64,000 nucleotides of DNA from Desulfatibacillum aliphaticivorans DSM 15576 (GTDB lineage Bacteria; Desulfobacterota; Desulfobacteria; Desulfobacterales; Desulfatibacillaceae). Made by a program: the position numbers and the translations under genes. The stretch covers positions 186,001-250,000 of the forward strand of contig NZ_AUCT01000003.1 of the NCBI RefSeq assembly GCF_000429905.1, read 5' to 3'. The notes beneath the pieces are model-generated. The model worked only from the letters and a program-made list of their open reading frames with translations. It was not told the origin of the DNA and made no database searches. Of this stretch, positions 8,542 through 17,642 are shown in pieces (the first letter of the stretch is position 1; each line of letters begins with the position of its first letter).

Positions 8542-11511
8542 TTAGATTTCTTCGGCCGGCAGGCAAATGGTGAACTTGGCGCCTTTACCCGGGGCGGATT
8601 CCACGTGCATGGTCCCGTTGTGGTTTTCCGTGACAATGAAATAGGAAACGGACAAGCCAAGCCCCGTCCCCACGCCAATTTCCTTGGTGGTGAAAAAGGG
8701 CTCGAACACCCTCTTGCGAACGCTTTCATCCATGCCGGGGCCGTTATCCGCAACTTCGATGCACGCCTTATCATCTTTGGAAAAAATCCTGATGGCGATT
8801 TCAGGAGGATTGTCATCATCCCACTGTCCGGCCATTGCCTGGGCGGCGTTTTGCAACAGGTTCAGAATCACTTGCTGCACTTTGGTTTTTTCGCACCGGA
8901 TCTTGGGCATGCAGTCCTGGTAGTCTTTTTTGATTTTTATCTGCCGGAAGTCGTAGCGTTTTTTCAGGTCAAAATCGCTGGACGCCAATTCGATGGTCTG
9001 GTCCATCACCTGGCACAAATCCTGGGGCAGAAAGGCCGAATCCCCCTTGCGGCTGAAGTCAAGCATGTTGTTGACGATGGCCGCAGCCCGGCCTCCGGAT
9101 TCCCTGATGGCCTGCATCACCCGTAAAAGATCCCGTTTTTCCAGATACCTGGCAATGGCGTCCATGGACGTCCCGGCTTCCTCGGCCACATTGTGATTTT
9201 TGGACAATCCCGTTCCCAGGCGCTTTTCCAAAACCTGCACATTTTGTATGATGCCGGCCAGGGGGTTGTTGATTTCGTGCGCCATGCCCGCGGCCAGCCC
9301 TCCCACGGACAACATTTTTTCCGATTGAATCATCATCTCTTCCAGACGAACGCGCTCGGTCACGTCGTCCACCCGGATGACGGCGCCTTTCATGGCGCTT
9401 TCCGAAAGGGGATAGACGGTAACATCCCAGAATCGAAGAATTCCTTGAAATTGAATAGGCGCCTTAAGCCGCTCGGAAACCTTTTCATTTTCAATGGCCT
9501 CATCCACCATTCTCAATATATCGGGGTTGTGGGGAAAGACTTCGGAAAGAAGCCTGCCCCGGACCTGAGCCGAGGTCTTGCCAAGCAGCTCCTCGGTTTT
9601 GGTGTTCCATCGGGTGATTCTTCCCTGTTCATCCAGCCCGACCAGCACGGAAGGCATGGAGTCGATAACGGCGCTCAGGAAGTCCCTGAGACGCTCCAGT
9701 TCCTCCTCTGTTTTCTTGGGGCCGGAGATGTCCCTAATGATGGTGGAGAAATTCTCCACCCGCCCCTCCGCGTCCTTATGGGACATAATGACCTGGGATA
9801 CGGGAATTTCGGTTCCATCCTCCATTGCCAAAGCTGTTTCGCCGCTCCAGTGGCCGTGTTCAACGGCTGCGGGAGCGCCCTCCCGGGAAATGATATCAAA
9901 CGCCTCAGGCGTCATGACGTCTTTGACCAAAGGGAGTTCATCCCCCTTGTCCAGACCGAGTATGCGCCTCCCGGCCGGATTTATATAGGTAATCTGCATA
10001 TCAGGAGTGGAAAAGGAAACCATGTCCGAGGTGGATTCCAGAATTTTGATGAGCATGGACCGCTGAGCCTCGGCCTGCTTTCTTTCCGTAATATCAAACA
10101 CCGTGGCGATGATAAACCCTGCTCCGCCTATCCTCACCGGCCTCAGGGTGATTTCAGCGTCAAAAACCGATCCGGCCGGCCGTTGATATCGCCATTCAAG
10201 AAAAAATTCCTCCCCTTCAAAGGCCCTGGCCAGCAGCTTTTCACCAAGAATAAGCGAGTCCTCTCCTCCCGGCTGCCTGGGGGTTGAATACGCCAGGGGA
10301 TGCTTATTGATCAGGTATTCCTGCGGAACCCCAAAAACCTCTGCGGCTTTGGCGTTGCAATCCACCACACTGTCTTTGGCAAGTACAAAAATGGCGTTTC
10401 CCGAGTTTTCAAACAAAGCCCTATACTTCTGCTCGCTTTCTACAAGAGCCCGGGTTCTTTCCTCGACCATTTCCTCCAAACGGTCCTGATAACGGGCAAT
10501 CTCCTCCATCCGCCGTTTTCGCTGACTGACGTCCCGAAAACTGCCTTCGACCCCGGCCACGGCGCCTTTGGCGTCCTTGTAATAGGCTGAGTTGGTGCTG
10601 ACCCAGATGGGCGAGCCGTCTTTATGCTTTAGCTTTACTTCTGCATCCGTAACCTTACCCGTCACGTTGAGCTTTGCCAGGAACTTGTCCCTGTCCGCCG
10701 GATTAAAATAGAAAAGATTTTTAATATCCCTGTGGAGCACCTCTTCCATTTCATAGCCCAGCAGTTTAGGCGTCGAGGGACTGACCCAGGTAATGCGGCC
10801 TTTCAGGTCTGTTCTGTAAAAGCACTCCTGCATATTTTCAAAAACGTTGCGCAGGCGGGCTTCGCTTTCTTTCAGCGCGCTTTCCGTATAAGCGGCGTTG
10901 ATGGCGTGGATGGCGGTTACCGCCAGGCTGCGCAAAAGAGTGTACTCCTCCGGGGAGATTACATGCCGGCTGAACACGGCCAGCACCCCGGAAACCCGTC
11001 CGTCGTCCGATAGCAGCCGATGGCCGTAAAAGGATTGCAGCCCAAGTTCTTTGGCCCATTCATGATTATGGACCCTGGGATCGGTGGTCACCTCGTTGGT
11101 GAGAAAGTCAGGCAGGGCGCCCGACCCGATCAGGCCGATTTTATAGGCGCCAAAGGGAACCCGGGCATGCCGGCCGTTCAGATTAGTATATCGGCCGGAG
11201 CTTGAAACAAGATGAAGGCATTGGGATCTGTCAGCGCAATAATGGGGGCCCTTGGGCGCCTGGGCGTGGAAGCACCCCTTTTCACACCTGTCCCCGGGCC
11301 CAACCAGCCAGATCCTGGCGAAATCCGCGTCAAAAATATTGACGATCTCCCGGGCGATCAGGCCCACCTTTTCTTCCAGGGAGGAAGGAAAAATCAGCTC
11401 TTCTTTAAGATTGGTAAGGCCTTCAAGGCGGGTTAAAAGCCTCTTTTGCCGGAGCGTTTCAATCTCCAATGATTTGACTTTATTGACTATTTGTTCGCTA
11501 TTTTCCTGCAA
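8542..11511 (-). CDS. Multi-PAS sensor histidine kinase
   Basis: 989 residues, starting at a TTG behind GGAGAGG. A coiled start (1-20) leads to a GAF domain (about 25-190), then four PAS domains (about 205-330, 355-475, 480-600, 605-725). The dimerisation domain carries His745 in MAHEINNPLAG, and the ATPase domain has DNGPGMDE and GTGLGLS. No membrane segments are visible, so it should sense a cytoplasmic cue such as redox state or a small ligand. No response regulator is adjacent. A CTGGCCGTTTTTATG duplication lies just upstream of the start. Confidence 0.9.
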   Translation of the reverse strand: MQENSEQIVNKVKSLEIETLRQKRLLTRLEGLTNLKEELIFPSSLEEKVGLIAREIVNIFDADFARIWLVGPGDRCEKGCFHAQAPKGPHYCADRSQCLHLVSSSGRYTNLNGRHARVPFGAYKIGLIGSGALPDFLTNEVTTDPRVHNHEWAKELGLQSFYGHRLLSDDGRVSGVLAVFSRHVISPEEYTLLRSLAVTAIHAINAAYTESALKESEARLRNVFENMQECFYRTDLKGRITWVSPSTPKLLGYEMEEVLHRDIKNLFYFNPADRDKFLAKLNVTGKVTDAEVKLKHKDGSPIWVSTNSAYYKDAKGAVAGVEGSFRDVSQRKRRMEEIARYQDRLEEMVEERTRALVESEQKYRALFENSGNAIFVLAKDSVVDCNAKAAEVFGVPQEYLINKHPLAYSTPRQPGGEDSLILGEKLLARAFEGEEFFLEWRYQRPAGSVFDAEITLRPVRIGGAGFIIATVFDITERKQAEAQRSMLIKILESTSDMVSFSTPDMQITYINPAGRRILGLDKGDELPLVKDVMTPEAFDIISREGAPAAVEHGHWSGETALAMEDGTEIPVSQVIMSHKDAEGRVENFSTIIRDISGPKKTEEELERLRDFLSAVIDSMPSVLVGLDEQGRITRWNTKTEELLGKTSAQVRGRLLSEVFPHNPDILRMVDEAIENEKVSERLKAPIQFQGILRFWDVTVYPLSESAMKGAVIRVDDVTERVRLEEMMIQSEKMLSVGGLAAGMAHEINNPLAGIIQNVQVLEKRLGTGLSKNHNVAEEAGTSMDAIARYLEKRDLLRVMQAIRESGGRAAAIVNNMLDFSRKGDSAFLPQDLCQVMDQTIELASSDFDLKKRYDFRQIKIKKDYQDCMPKIRCEKTKVQQVILNLLQNAAQAMAGQWDDDNPPEIAIRIFSKDDKACIEVADNGPGMDESVRKRVFEPFFTTKEIGVGTGLGLSVSYFIVTENHNGTMHVESAPGKGAKFTICLPAEEI

Positions 11512-11519
11512 AGCCTCTC

Positions 11520-11552
11520 CTGGCCGTTTTTATGCTCCTGGCCGTTTTTATG
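11520..11552. repeat. Two direct copies of a 15-base motif before the kinase start
   Basis: CTGGCCGTTTTTATG occurs at 11520-11534 and 11538-11552, a period of 18. On the minus strand the copies lie in the kinase leader, starting 8 bases upstream of its TTG. The function is unknown; it may be a binding site or a recent small duplication. Confidence 0.7.
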
Positions 11553-11634
11553 GGGGAGCATTCCGTCTAAAACGGGCGGACCAACTTTTTATTAAAACAA
11601 ATTGAGCTTATGATGGGCAAGGGAAATATTTATT

Positions 11635-11673
11635 AAAAAAATATTTTTTTGCGCCGTCATGCCGGCGGCGCAA
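11635..11673 (-). terminator. Terminator of the SprA-like gene
   Basis: On the minus strand TTGCGCCG and CGGCGCAA form an 8-bp stem (11649-11656 with 11666-11673), followed by a run of A then T. It sits about 20 bases after the SprA-like stop and separates it from the kinase. Confidence 0.75.
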
Positions 11674-11690
11674 GCTATGATATAAGCCTA

Positions 11691-12557
11691 TCATCCGGAT
11701 GTCGGAAAATCTCCAGGATCTATCCCAAAATTGACGTCGCCGGACCTTGAAACAGCCCTTTGCCGGGGTTGAGGCGCGGCCTGTTCCACGGGCTCCTCGG
11801 TTTCGACTTCAGCGGACTCAACCCGTCCTTCACTATCGGCCGGGGCTGCTTCCGCCGCATTTTCCGTTTCCGTGGATTCTTCGGTTTCGCCCGTTGTTTC
11901 GGCTTCCGATTCGGCTTTGGCCTGCTCCGCAACTTCAGCGCGCGCTTCCATCATGATTCTGGCGGCCCTGGCGGCCACGGACCTGTCCTGGCCTGACGGG
12001 CTGGCCGGCGCCAGGGCGGCCCTCTTGACCTGCTGCATTTTCTGCAAGGTGGCTTCGGGTTCGGATTCCCGTGACGTGTCCACCTGAACCTCGCCGCCTA
12101 CGGCGTACCGTTTGCCGTCCGGCCCCTGCTGGTAGGAAAATGTCGCCCCCGACTTGACCACACCGCCGCCGGCGGCCATGTGCGCGGCCTCATGAGCCCG
12201 GACTTCTTTGTCCCGCGCCTGCAGCTCACGCACCATTTCCTTCTCCCCTTCGCTCAACTCCGCCTCGTTGGTAACGCTGCTTTCGGCGGATTTGCCCATT
12301 TTTTCGGCATCCCGTGCCTCGCCGGACTCGCTTCCCTCCCCGGCTTCACCGGCTTCCTCCGCGAACTCCGACTCTTCCATTTCATTATGGCCGGCAATGT
12401 TTTGATACAGGTCTGCGGCTTCCCGGGAGATGGACACCTTATCCTTGACGTCATAAGGATTGGACTCCTCGCTTTCCTTGGAAGGGGCGCCGGAATTTTG
12501 AAACGAAGGCATATAGGCCATATAGGCCAAAGCAGCTTGTGATGCAAAAATTTCCAT
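11691..12557 (-). CDS. SprA-related putative metallohydrolase (HEAAH)
   Basis: 288 residues, with GGAGTG ahead of the ATG. The middle contains VRAHEAAHMAAGG (about residues 118-130), the putative zinc motif of the SprA/PF12118-type family, followed by GATFSYQQGPDGKRYAVGGE, the family's signature stretch. The flanks (35-105 and 195-280) are very Glu/Ala-rich and probably unstructured or coiled. No signal peptide is clear, although the first 17 residues are rather apolar. Function is not settled in the family; the acidic flanks vary between species. Single gene with its own terminator. Confidence 0.75.
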   Translation of the reverse strand: MEIFASQAALAYMAYMPSFQNSGAPSKESEESNPYDVKDKVSISREAADLYQNIAGHNEMEESEFAEEAGEAGEGSESGEARDAEKMGKSAESSVTNEAELSEGEKEMVRELQARDKEVRAHEAAHMAAGGGVVKSGATFSYQQGPDGKRYAVGGEVQVDTSRESEPEATLQKMQQVKRAALAPASPSGQDRSVAARAARIMMEARAEVAEQAKAESEAETTGETEESTETENAAEAAPADSEGRVESAEVETEEPVEQAAPQPRQRAVSRSGDVNFGIDPGDFPTSG

Positions 12558-12673
12558 AATTCACTCCATGTTGGGACGGATATGGGCGTCCTTGTTGCCT
12601 ATCGGCTAAACAATGCCTATTCTTTAACGGCAGTCGCAATCAGGCGTTTTTCGTCCCGTCTGCATAGACACGA

Positions 12674-12702
12674 TTGACGTGAATCAAAGCCTTTGATATC
12701 TA
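12674..12702 (+). promoter_or_regulatory. Likely sigma-70 promoter of the C39-like gene
   Basis: TTGACG (12674-12679), 17 bases, then TATCTA (12697-12702), with the ATG 48 bases downstream. Seen by eye only. Confidence 0.45.
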
Positions 12703-12749
12703 TTATCAATAGTAATTTTTCCAGCCGGTCTGTTTAAAGGAATTTGTTC

Positions 12750-13337
12750 ATGAAGCAACCCGCGCCTTTGGCCTTTTGGAAGCAATCCAAATTCAACTCC
12801 TGCGGCCCCGCCGTGATGATGACCGCCCTGCATGAACTTGGAATGCCCGGCCTTTCCGAAAAACGGGAAATGGAAATCTGGAAGCAGGTAAAGCATCCCT
12901 TTGGCTTGGGGAGCCTTCCGGCCAGGATGGCGGTGTACGCCGCCTCCCAGGGGGTGAAGGTTAAATTTCTGCACAAAAACATCTCGCCGGATCATTTCAA
13001 AATCTATTGGAAAACTCCCCGCAAAACCCTGCACAAGCAGCTAATCAGAACCTATTACGAGACTGCCAAGGAAGCGGAAAATAATGGCCTGCCCACGGAG
13101 CATTATCAGGATGAACAGGAAATCCTGGACCGGCTTATGGAAACTCCCGGCCTCCGGGTCATCTACTTGATTATCGATGACGATGGGGTGCTGCATTTTG
13201 TCCTTGCCAGAGAGAAGGACGGCAGGATCGTGGTCATGGATCCCTACTACGGCCGCAATAATGTGTTTGACCTCCCCGACTTTCAGAACCGCCGGTTCCC
13301 GGCCATGGTGGGATACGCTATTTTGCTTTCTGCATAA
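12750..13337 (+). CDS. C39-like cysteine peptidase
   Basis: 195 residues from the ATG behind AAAGGA (an in-frame TTG lies two codons upstream). The papain-like triad is visible: Cys18 in NSCGPAVMM, His149 in LHFVLA, and Asp164 in MDPYYG. The family includes bacteriocin-processing domains and free-standing cytoplasmic peptidases; no ABC transporter or export domain is attached, and there is no signal peptide. Its substrate is unknown. It stands alone. Confidence 0.75.
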   Translation: MKQPAPLAFWKQSKFNSCGPAVMMTALHELGMPGLSEKREMEIWKQVKHPFGLGSLPARMAVYAASQGVKVKFLHKNISPDHFKIYWKTPRKTLHKQLIRTYYETAKEAENNGLPTEHYQDEQEILDRLMETPGLRVIYLIIDDDGVLHFVLAREKDGRIVVMDPYYGRNNVFDLPDFQNRRFPAMVGYAILLSA

Positions 13338-13713
13338 AATCCGGTACTACTGCGTATTGTCTGCTGTGTTATTAAGGCGCGCATAGCGCGTCCTGGACGG
13401 GTACAGTGGCCTGCCGCTACACGATAATTTTCGCCGCAGCGGCCCATTTAACCGGGCGGCCCAGACACATTGGACGGGGCGTTCGTCTGCAGAAAATTCC
13501 TGGTTTCGATCCGTAAAAGGGTCCTAACTGCAGTGCTAGCGCGCCCAGGCAAGGTGCTGCTTTGCCTGGGCCGTCCGTCATCGGCAGAGGGTTCGAACTA
13601 CGCCTTTAAACAATAAATGAACAAATGGCTTGAATGACAGCAACTGAGGATGAAACCGCCTCAGCCCTCCACCATCCATGTCCGTTCTTTCACAATTTAT
13701 GAATCCCCGAAGA
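13338..13713. other. Intergenic region with a hairpin element
   Basis: About 375 bases without a convincing gene between the peptidase and the lepA promoter. It holds the 13543-13571 hairpin described separately. A stretch near 13590 (GGTTCGAAC) recalls a tRNA T-loop, but no cloverleaf can be drawn. Confidence 0.4.
13543..13571. repeat. Hairpin element, copy 1
   Basis: GCCCAGGCAA and TTGCCTGGGC form a perfect 10-bp stem with a 9-base loop GGTGCTGCT. A related hairpin at 29734-29760 has loop GATACTGCT, the same preceding GCGCG, and two compensatory stem changes, so the fold seems to be what is conserved. Confidence 0.6.
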
Positions 13714-13742
13714 TTGACAGTTTCGCCAAAAGAGTTTATAAA
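13714..13742 (+). promoter_or_regulatory. Strong sigma-70 promoter upstream of lepA
   Basis: TTGACA (13714-13719), exactly 17 bases, then TATAAA (13737-13742). Transcription should start near 13749, which puts a terminator-like hairpin within the first 15 bases or so of the transcript. Confidence 0.7.
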
Positions 13743-13760
13743 TTCAGGTTCACCATAAGA

Positions 13761-13793
13761 CCGGAAACTCTGGGGAGTTTCCGGAGTCTTTTT
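13761..13793 (+). terminator. Terminator-like hairpin in the lepA leader
   Basis: CCGGAAACTC and GAGTTTCCGG pair perfectly over 10 bp with loop TGGG, followed by AGTCTTTTT. It lies between the promoter and the lepA ATG, so it is either an attenuator, a 5' protective hairpin, or the end of a tiny RNA. Confidence 0.7.
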
Positions 13794-13867
13794 GGCTGCT
13801 TATTAACCGCCCTGCAATGTTTTACGTCGGGCGCCCGGAGAGACCGCGCCCAAGCGGAAAGTTGAGT

Positions 13868-15664
13868 ATGGATCGTATACGTAATTTTTCCATTATCGCC
13901 CATATTGACCACGGCAAGTCCACCCTGGCCGACCGCCTGATCCAGGCGACCGACGTGGTGAACGAACGGGACTTCAAAGACCAGATTCTGGACACCATGG
14001 ACATCGAGCGGGAACGCGGCATTACCATCAAAAGCCAGACCATCCGCCTGCCCTATAAAGCCAAAGACGGCAAGGAATACGTCCTGAACCTGATCGACAC
14101 CCCGGGCCATGCGGATTTCACCTACGAAGTCAGCCGGGCCCTGGCCTCCTGCGAAGGCGTGCTGCTGGTCATCGACGCCAGCCAGGGCGTGGAAGCCCAG
14201 ACCCTGGCCAACCTGTATCTCGCCATGGAGCATGACCTGGAGATCATCCCGGTCATCAACAAGATCGACCTGCCCTCGGCGGACATCGACCGGGTCATGG
14301 GCCAGATTGACGAAGACCTGGGCCTGGATCCGGACAAGACGGTTTGCGTTTCCGCCAAGGAAGGCACGGGCGTTCCCGAGTTGCTGGAGGCCATCGTCAC
14401 CCACCTGCCGCCCCCCAAGGGAGACCCAAACGCGCCCCTGAAGGCCCTGATTTTCGATTCTCACTACGACCCGTTCCGGGGCACCATCGTTCATTTTAGG
14501 GTGTTCCATGGAACCTTGAACAAGGGCGATACCATCAAGTTCATGTACAACAGTTCCTCTTACAAGGTGGAGGAGACCGGGTTTTTTCAGATCCAGAGAA
14601 TTCCGAAAAAATCCCTTTCCGCCGGAGAGGTCGGATACATCATCGCAGGCATCAAGACGGTCAGCGACACCCGGTGCGGCGACACCATCACCTTAAAATC
14701 CGCCCCGTGCGACAAGCCCATGCCCGGCTTCAAGGAAGCCAAGCCCGTGGTGTTTTCGTCCATCTATCCCGTGGCTTCGGACGATTACCCGGACCTGACA
14801 ATAGCCCTGGAAAAGCTCAAGCTGAACGACGCGTCCCTGACCTATGAAAAGGACTCGTCGGCCGCCCTGGGATTCGGGTTCCGGTGCGGATTTTTGGGGC
14901 TTTTGCATCTGGAGGTGGTCCAGGAGCGCCTGGAGCGGGAGTTCGACCTGTCCCTGCTTTTGACCGCGCCTTCGGTTCAGTACCGGATCAACATGAGCGA
15001 CGGCGACACCATGATCGTGGACAACCCGGCCCTGTACCCGGACCCCACCCTCATCGACTCCTCGGAGGAGCCGTACATCAAAGCCGCCATCATCGTGCCG
15101 GACAGGTACATGGGCGCGGTCATGAAGCTGTGCCTGGATCGCCGCGGAAACAACCTGGGGTATCAATATTTGACCGCCAACCGCATGGAAATGACCTTTG
15201 AACTGCCCCTGGCGGAAGTCATCTACGATTTTTACGACAAGCTGAAAAGCGTCACCCAGGGATACGGGTCCTTTGACTACGAAATCACGGGATACAAGCC
15301 CAGCAGCCTGGTCAAGGTGGATATCCTGATTAACGGCGACAGGGTGGACGCCCTGTCCATGCTGGTGCATAAGGACAACGCCGTGTACCGGGCCAGGCAC
15401 GCCTGCGACAAACTGCAGGATGAAATACCCCGGCAAATGTTCAAAATCGCCATTCAGGGGGCCATCGGCGGGACCATTATCGCCCGCAAGACCATTTCGG
15501 CCTACCGGAAGGACGTAACCGCCAAATGCTACGGCGGCGATATTTCGCGTAAACGCAAGTTATTGGAGAAGCAAAAAAAGGGCAAAAAGCGCATGAAGAT
15601 GATCGGGAATGTGGAAATCCCCCAATCCGCCTTTTTAGCCGTTTTGAAGACTGACGACGAGTAA
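13868..15664 (+). CDS. lepA: Elongation factor 4 (LepA)
   Basis: 598 residues, the usual length. G1 HIDHGKSTL, G2/G3 region with ERGITIK and DTPGHADF, and G4 NKIDLP are all present. The C-terminal LepA-specific domain includes the conserved KQKKGKKRMK stretch. The ribosomal GTPase back-translocates or remodels stalled ribosomes. The start chosen, MDRIRNFSIIAHID, matches the family; longer in-frame starts would add a non-conserved 17 residues. leuC follows after 13 bases, an arrangement that suggests cotranscription. Confidence 0.98.
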   Translation: MDRIRNFSIIAHIDHGKSTLADRLIQATDVVNERDFKDQILDTMDIERERGITIKSQTIRLPYKAKDGKEYVLNLIDTPGHADFTYEVSRALASCEGVLLVIDASQGVEAQTLANLYLAMEHDLEIIPVINKIDLPSADIDRVMGQIDEDLGLDPDKTVCVSAKEGTGVPELLEAIVTHLPPPKGDPNAPLKALIFDSHYDPFRGTIVHFRVFHGTLNKGDTIKFMYNSSSYKVEETGFFQIQRIPKKSLSAGEVGYIIAGIKTVSDTRCGDTITLKSAPCDKPMPGFKEAKPVVFSSIYPVASDDYPDLTIALEKLKLNDASLTYEKDSSAALGFGFRCGFLGLLHLEVVQERLEREFDLSLLLTAPSVQYRINMSDGDTMIVDNPALYPDPTLIDSSEEPYIKAAIIVPDRYMGAVMKLCLDRRGNNLGYQYLTANRMEMTFELPLAEVIYDFYDKLKSVTQGYGSFDYEITGYKPSSLVKVDILINGDRVDALSMLVHKDNAVYRARHACDKLQDEIPRQMFKIAIQGAIGGTIIARKTISAYRKDVTAKCYGGDISRKRKLLEKQKKGKKRMKMIGNVEIPQSAFLAVLKTDDE

Positions 15665-15677
15665 ACGGAGACCAACC

Positions 15678-16937
15678 ATGGGAATGACAATTGCTGAAAA
15701 AATTCTGGCCGCTCACGCGGGCCAGGAGGAGGCGTCCCCCGGGGACTTGATCAACGCCAAGGTGGACATCGCCCTGGGCAACGACATCACCGCCCCCATT
15801 GCCATCAAGCTGTTTCGGCAAAGCGGCGCCGCCAAGGTGTTTGACAAGGACCGCGTTGTGCTGGTGCCTGACCATTTCACCCCCACCAAGGACATCAACT
15901 CCGCCATGCAGGTGAAGATGGTGCGGGATTTCGCCAGGGAGCAGGAGCTTTCCCATTGGTACGAAGGCGGCGACTCCGGCGTGGAACACGCCCTCTTGCC
16001 CGAAAAAGGCATTGTGGGCCCCGGAGACCTTGTCATCGGCGCTGACAGCCATACATGCACCTACGGAGGCCTTGGCGCCTTTGCAACAGGCGTGGGCAGC
16101 ACGGACCTGGCCGCCGCCATGATCACCGGCGAGGTGTGGCTGAAAGTTCCCGAAAGCATCAAATTCGTCTACAAAGGCAAACTCAGGCCCCATGTGGAAG
16201 GCAAGGATCTGATCCTGCACACCATCGGCGACATTGGCGTGGACGGCGCCCTGTACATGGCCATGGAATTCACCGGAGAGGTCATCGACGCCCTGCCCAT
16301 GGCCGAAAGGCTGACCATGGCCAATATGGCCATCGAAGCCGGCGGCAAGGCCGGCATCATAGCCCCGGACGCAACCACCAAGGAATACGCCGACGGACGG
16401 GTGATCCGCAAGCCCGTTTTTTACGCCAGCGATCCCGACGCAAAATACGCCAAGGTTATTGAATACGACGTGACGGACCTGGAGCCCCAGGTGGCCTTTC
16501 CCCATCTGCCGGAAAACACCAGGCCCATCAGCCAGGTGGGAGACGTCCCCATCCATCAGGTGATCATCGGCTCCTGCACTAACGGCCGCATTGAAGACAT
16601 GCGCTCCGCCGCCCGCATCCTCACCGGAAACAAAGCGGATAAAAACGTGCGCCTCATCATCATCCCGGCCACGCCCCAGATTTACAGGCAGGCCATGGAG
16701 GAAGGCCTGTTCGACACTTTCCTGTCGGCCGGCGCGGTCATCAGTCCCCCGACCTGCGGCCCCTGCCTGGGCGGCCACATGGGCATCCTGGCCGCCGGAG
16801 AACGGGCCGTGGCCACCACGAATCGCAACTTTGTGGGGCGCATGGGCCACGTGGAAAGCGAAGTCTACCTGGCCAACCCCGCCGTCGCGGCGGCTTCGGC
16901 CATTGCAGGCAAAATCGCCGGACCGGACGATATCTAA
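15678..16937 (+). CDS. leuC: 3-isopropylmalate dehydratase large subunit
   Basis: 419 residues, the shorter HacA/LeuC2 type found in archaea and many anaerobes. The iron-sulfur cluster ligands are SCTNGR and TCGPCLGGH. GADSHTCTYGGLGAFATGVG is the substrate-binding signature region. With LeuD it isomerises 2- to 3-isopropylmalate in leucine synthesis, but this subgroup also includes homoaconitase and methylmalate enzymes, and no leuA or leuB is in view. leuD begins 13 bases after the stop. Confidence 0.92.
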   Translation: MGMTIAEKILAAHAGQEEASPGDLINAKVDIALGNDITAPIAIKLFRQSGAAKVFDKDRVVLVPDHFTPTKDINSAMQVKMVRDFAREQELSHWYEGGDSGVEHALLPEKGIVGPGDLVIGADSHTCTYGGLGAFATGVGSTDLAAAMITGEVWLKVPESIKFVYKGKLRPHVEGKDLILHTIGDIGVDGALYMAMEFTGEVIDALPMAERLTMANMAIEAGGKAGIIAPDATTKEYADGRVIRKPVFYASDPDAKYAKVIEYDVTDLEPQVAFPHLPENTRPISQVGDVPIHQVIIGSCTNGRIEDMRSAARILTGNKADKNVRLIIIPATPQIYRQAMEEGLFDTFLSAGAVISPPTCGPCLGGHMGILAAGERAVATTNRNFVGRMGHVESEVYLANPAVAAASAIAGKIAGPDDI

Positions 16938-16950
16938 AAGGAGACGCATC

Positions 16951-17451
16951 ATGGAAAATATCAAAGGAAAAGTCTGGACCTTCGGCGACGACGTGGATAC
17001 GGACCTGATTATCGCCGCCCGGTATCTGACCACCAGCGATCCCGACGAACTGGCCAAGCACTGCATGGAAGACGCGGACCCCGCCTTTGCAGGCAAAGTC
17101 GGCAAAGGCGACATCATGGTGGCGGGCAAGAATTTCGGCTGCGGCTCCTCCCGCGAGCACGCCCCCATCTCCATCAAGGCCGCCGGCGTGACCTGCGTCA
17201 TCGCCAAGAGCTTCGCCCGGATCTTCTACCGCAACGCCTTCAACACCGGTCTGCCCATCCTGGAATGCGCGGAAGCCGACGCCATTGAAGACGGCGCGGT
17301 CCTGACCGTGGATTTCGACAACGGCGTCATCACCGACGAAAGCACGGGCAAAACCTACCAGACCAAGCCCATCCCGCCCTTCATGCAGGAGCTTTTGGAC
17401 AGCGGCGGACTCATGGAGCACATCGCCCAGAAAATCAAGGCCAACGGATAG
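16951..17451 (+). CDS. leuD: 3-isopropylmalate dehydratase small subunit
   Basis: 166 residues, full length for this small-subunit type. The ATG follows AAGGAG; an in-frame upstream extension overlaps leuC in another reading and is not real. GDDVDTDLI at the start and NFGCGSSREHAP are the conserved swivelling-domain motifs. It forms a heterodimer with LeuC. Stop codon is TAG, followed by a terminator. Confidence 0.95.
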   Translation: MENIKGKVWTFGDDVDTDLIIAARYLTTSDPDELAKHCMEDADPAFAGKVGKGDIMVAGKNFGCGSSREHAPISIKAAGVTCVIAKSFARIFYRNAFNTGLPILECAEADAIEDGAVLTVDFDNGVITDESTGKTYQTKPIPPFMQELLDSGGLMEHIAQKIKANG

Positions 17452-17478
17452 TCCATTGGCTTGATATATTCGGTTCTT

Positions 17479-17516
17479 AAAACGCCCCGCAGCAACTCAT
17501 GCTGCAGGGCGTTTTT
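17479..17516 (+). terminator. Terminator after leuD
   Basis: AAAACGCCC plus GCAGC pair with GCTGC and GGGCGTTTTT around a 7-base loop, ending in a T run. Ends the lepA-leuC-leuD transcript. Confidence 0.85.
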
Positions 17517-17642
17517 GGGTTAAGCCAACAAAACCCTTGACAATAGACGACCGGTCCAGGAAACTCTTACACACTTGGAAAAAAAGCCGCATTCCGCGGG
17601 TGAATCCCTTTTTCAATCCCGAAAACAATCATGGAGCACATC

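Noticed and set aside
13575..13615. tRNA-like GGTTCGAAC stretch before lepA
   Set aside because: No acceptor or anticodon stem fits; likely chance.
14693..17421. Long minus-strand frames antisense to lepA, leuC and leuD
   Set aside because: GC-rich codon bias on the coding strand produces long antisense frames; the plus-strand genes are certain.
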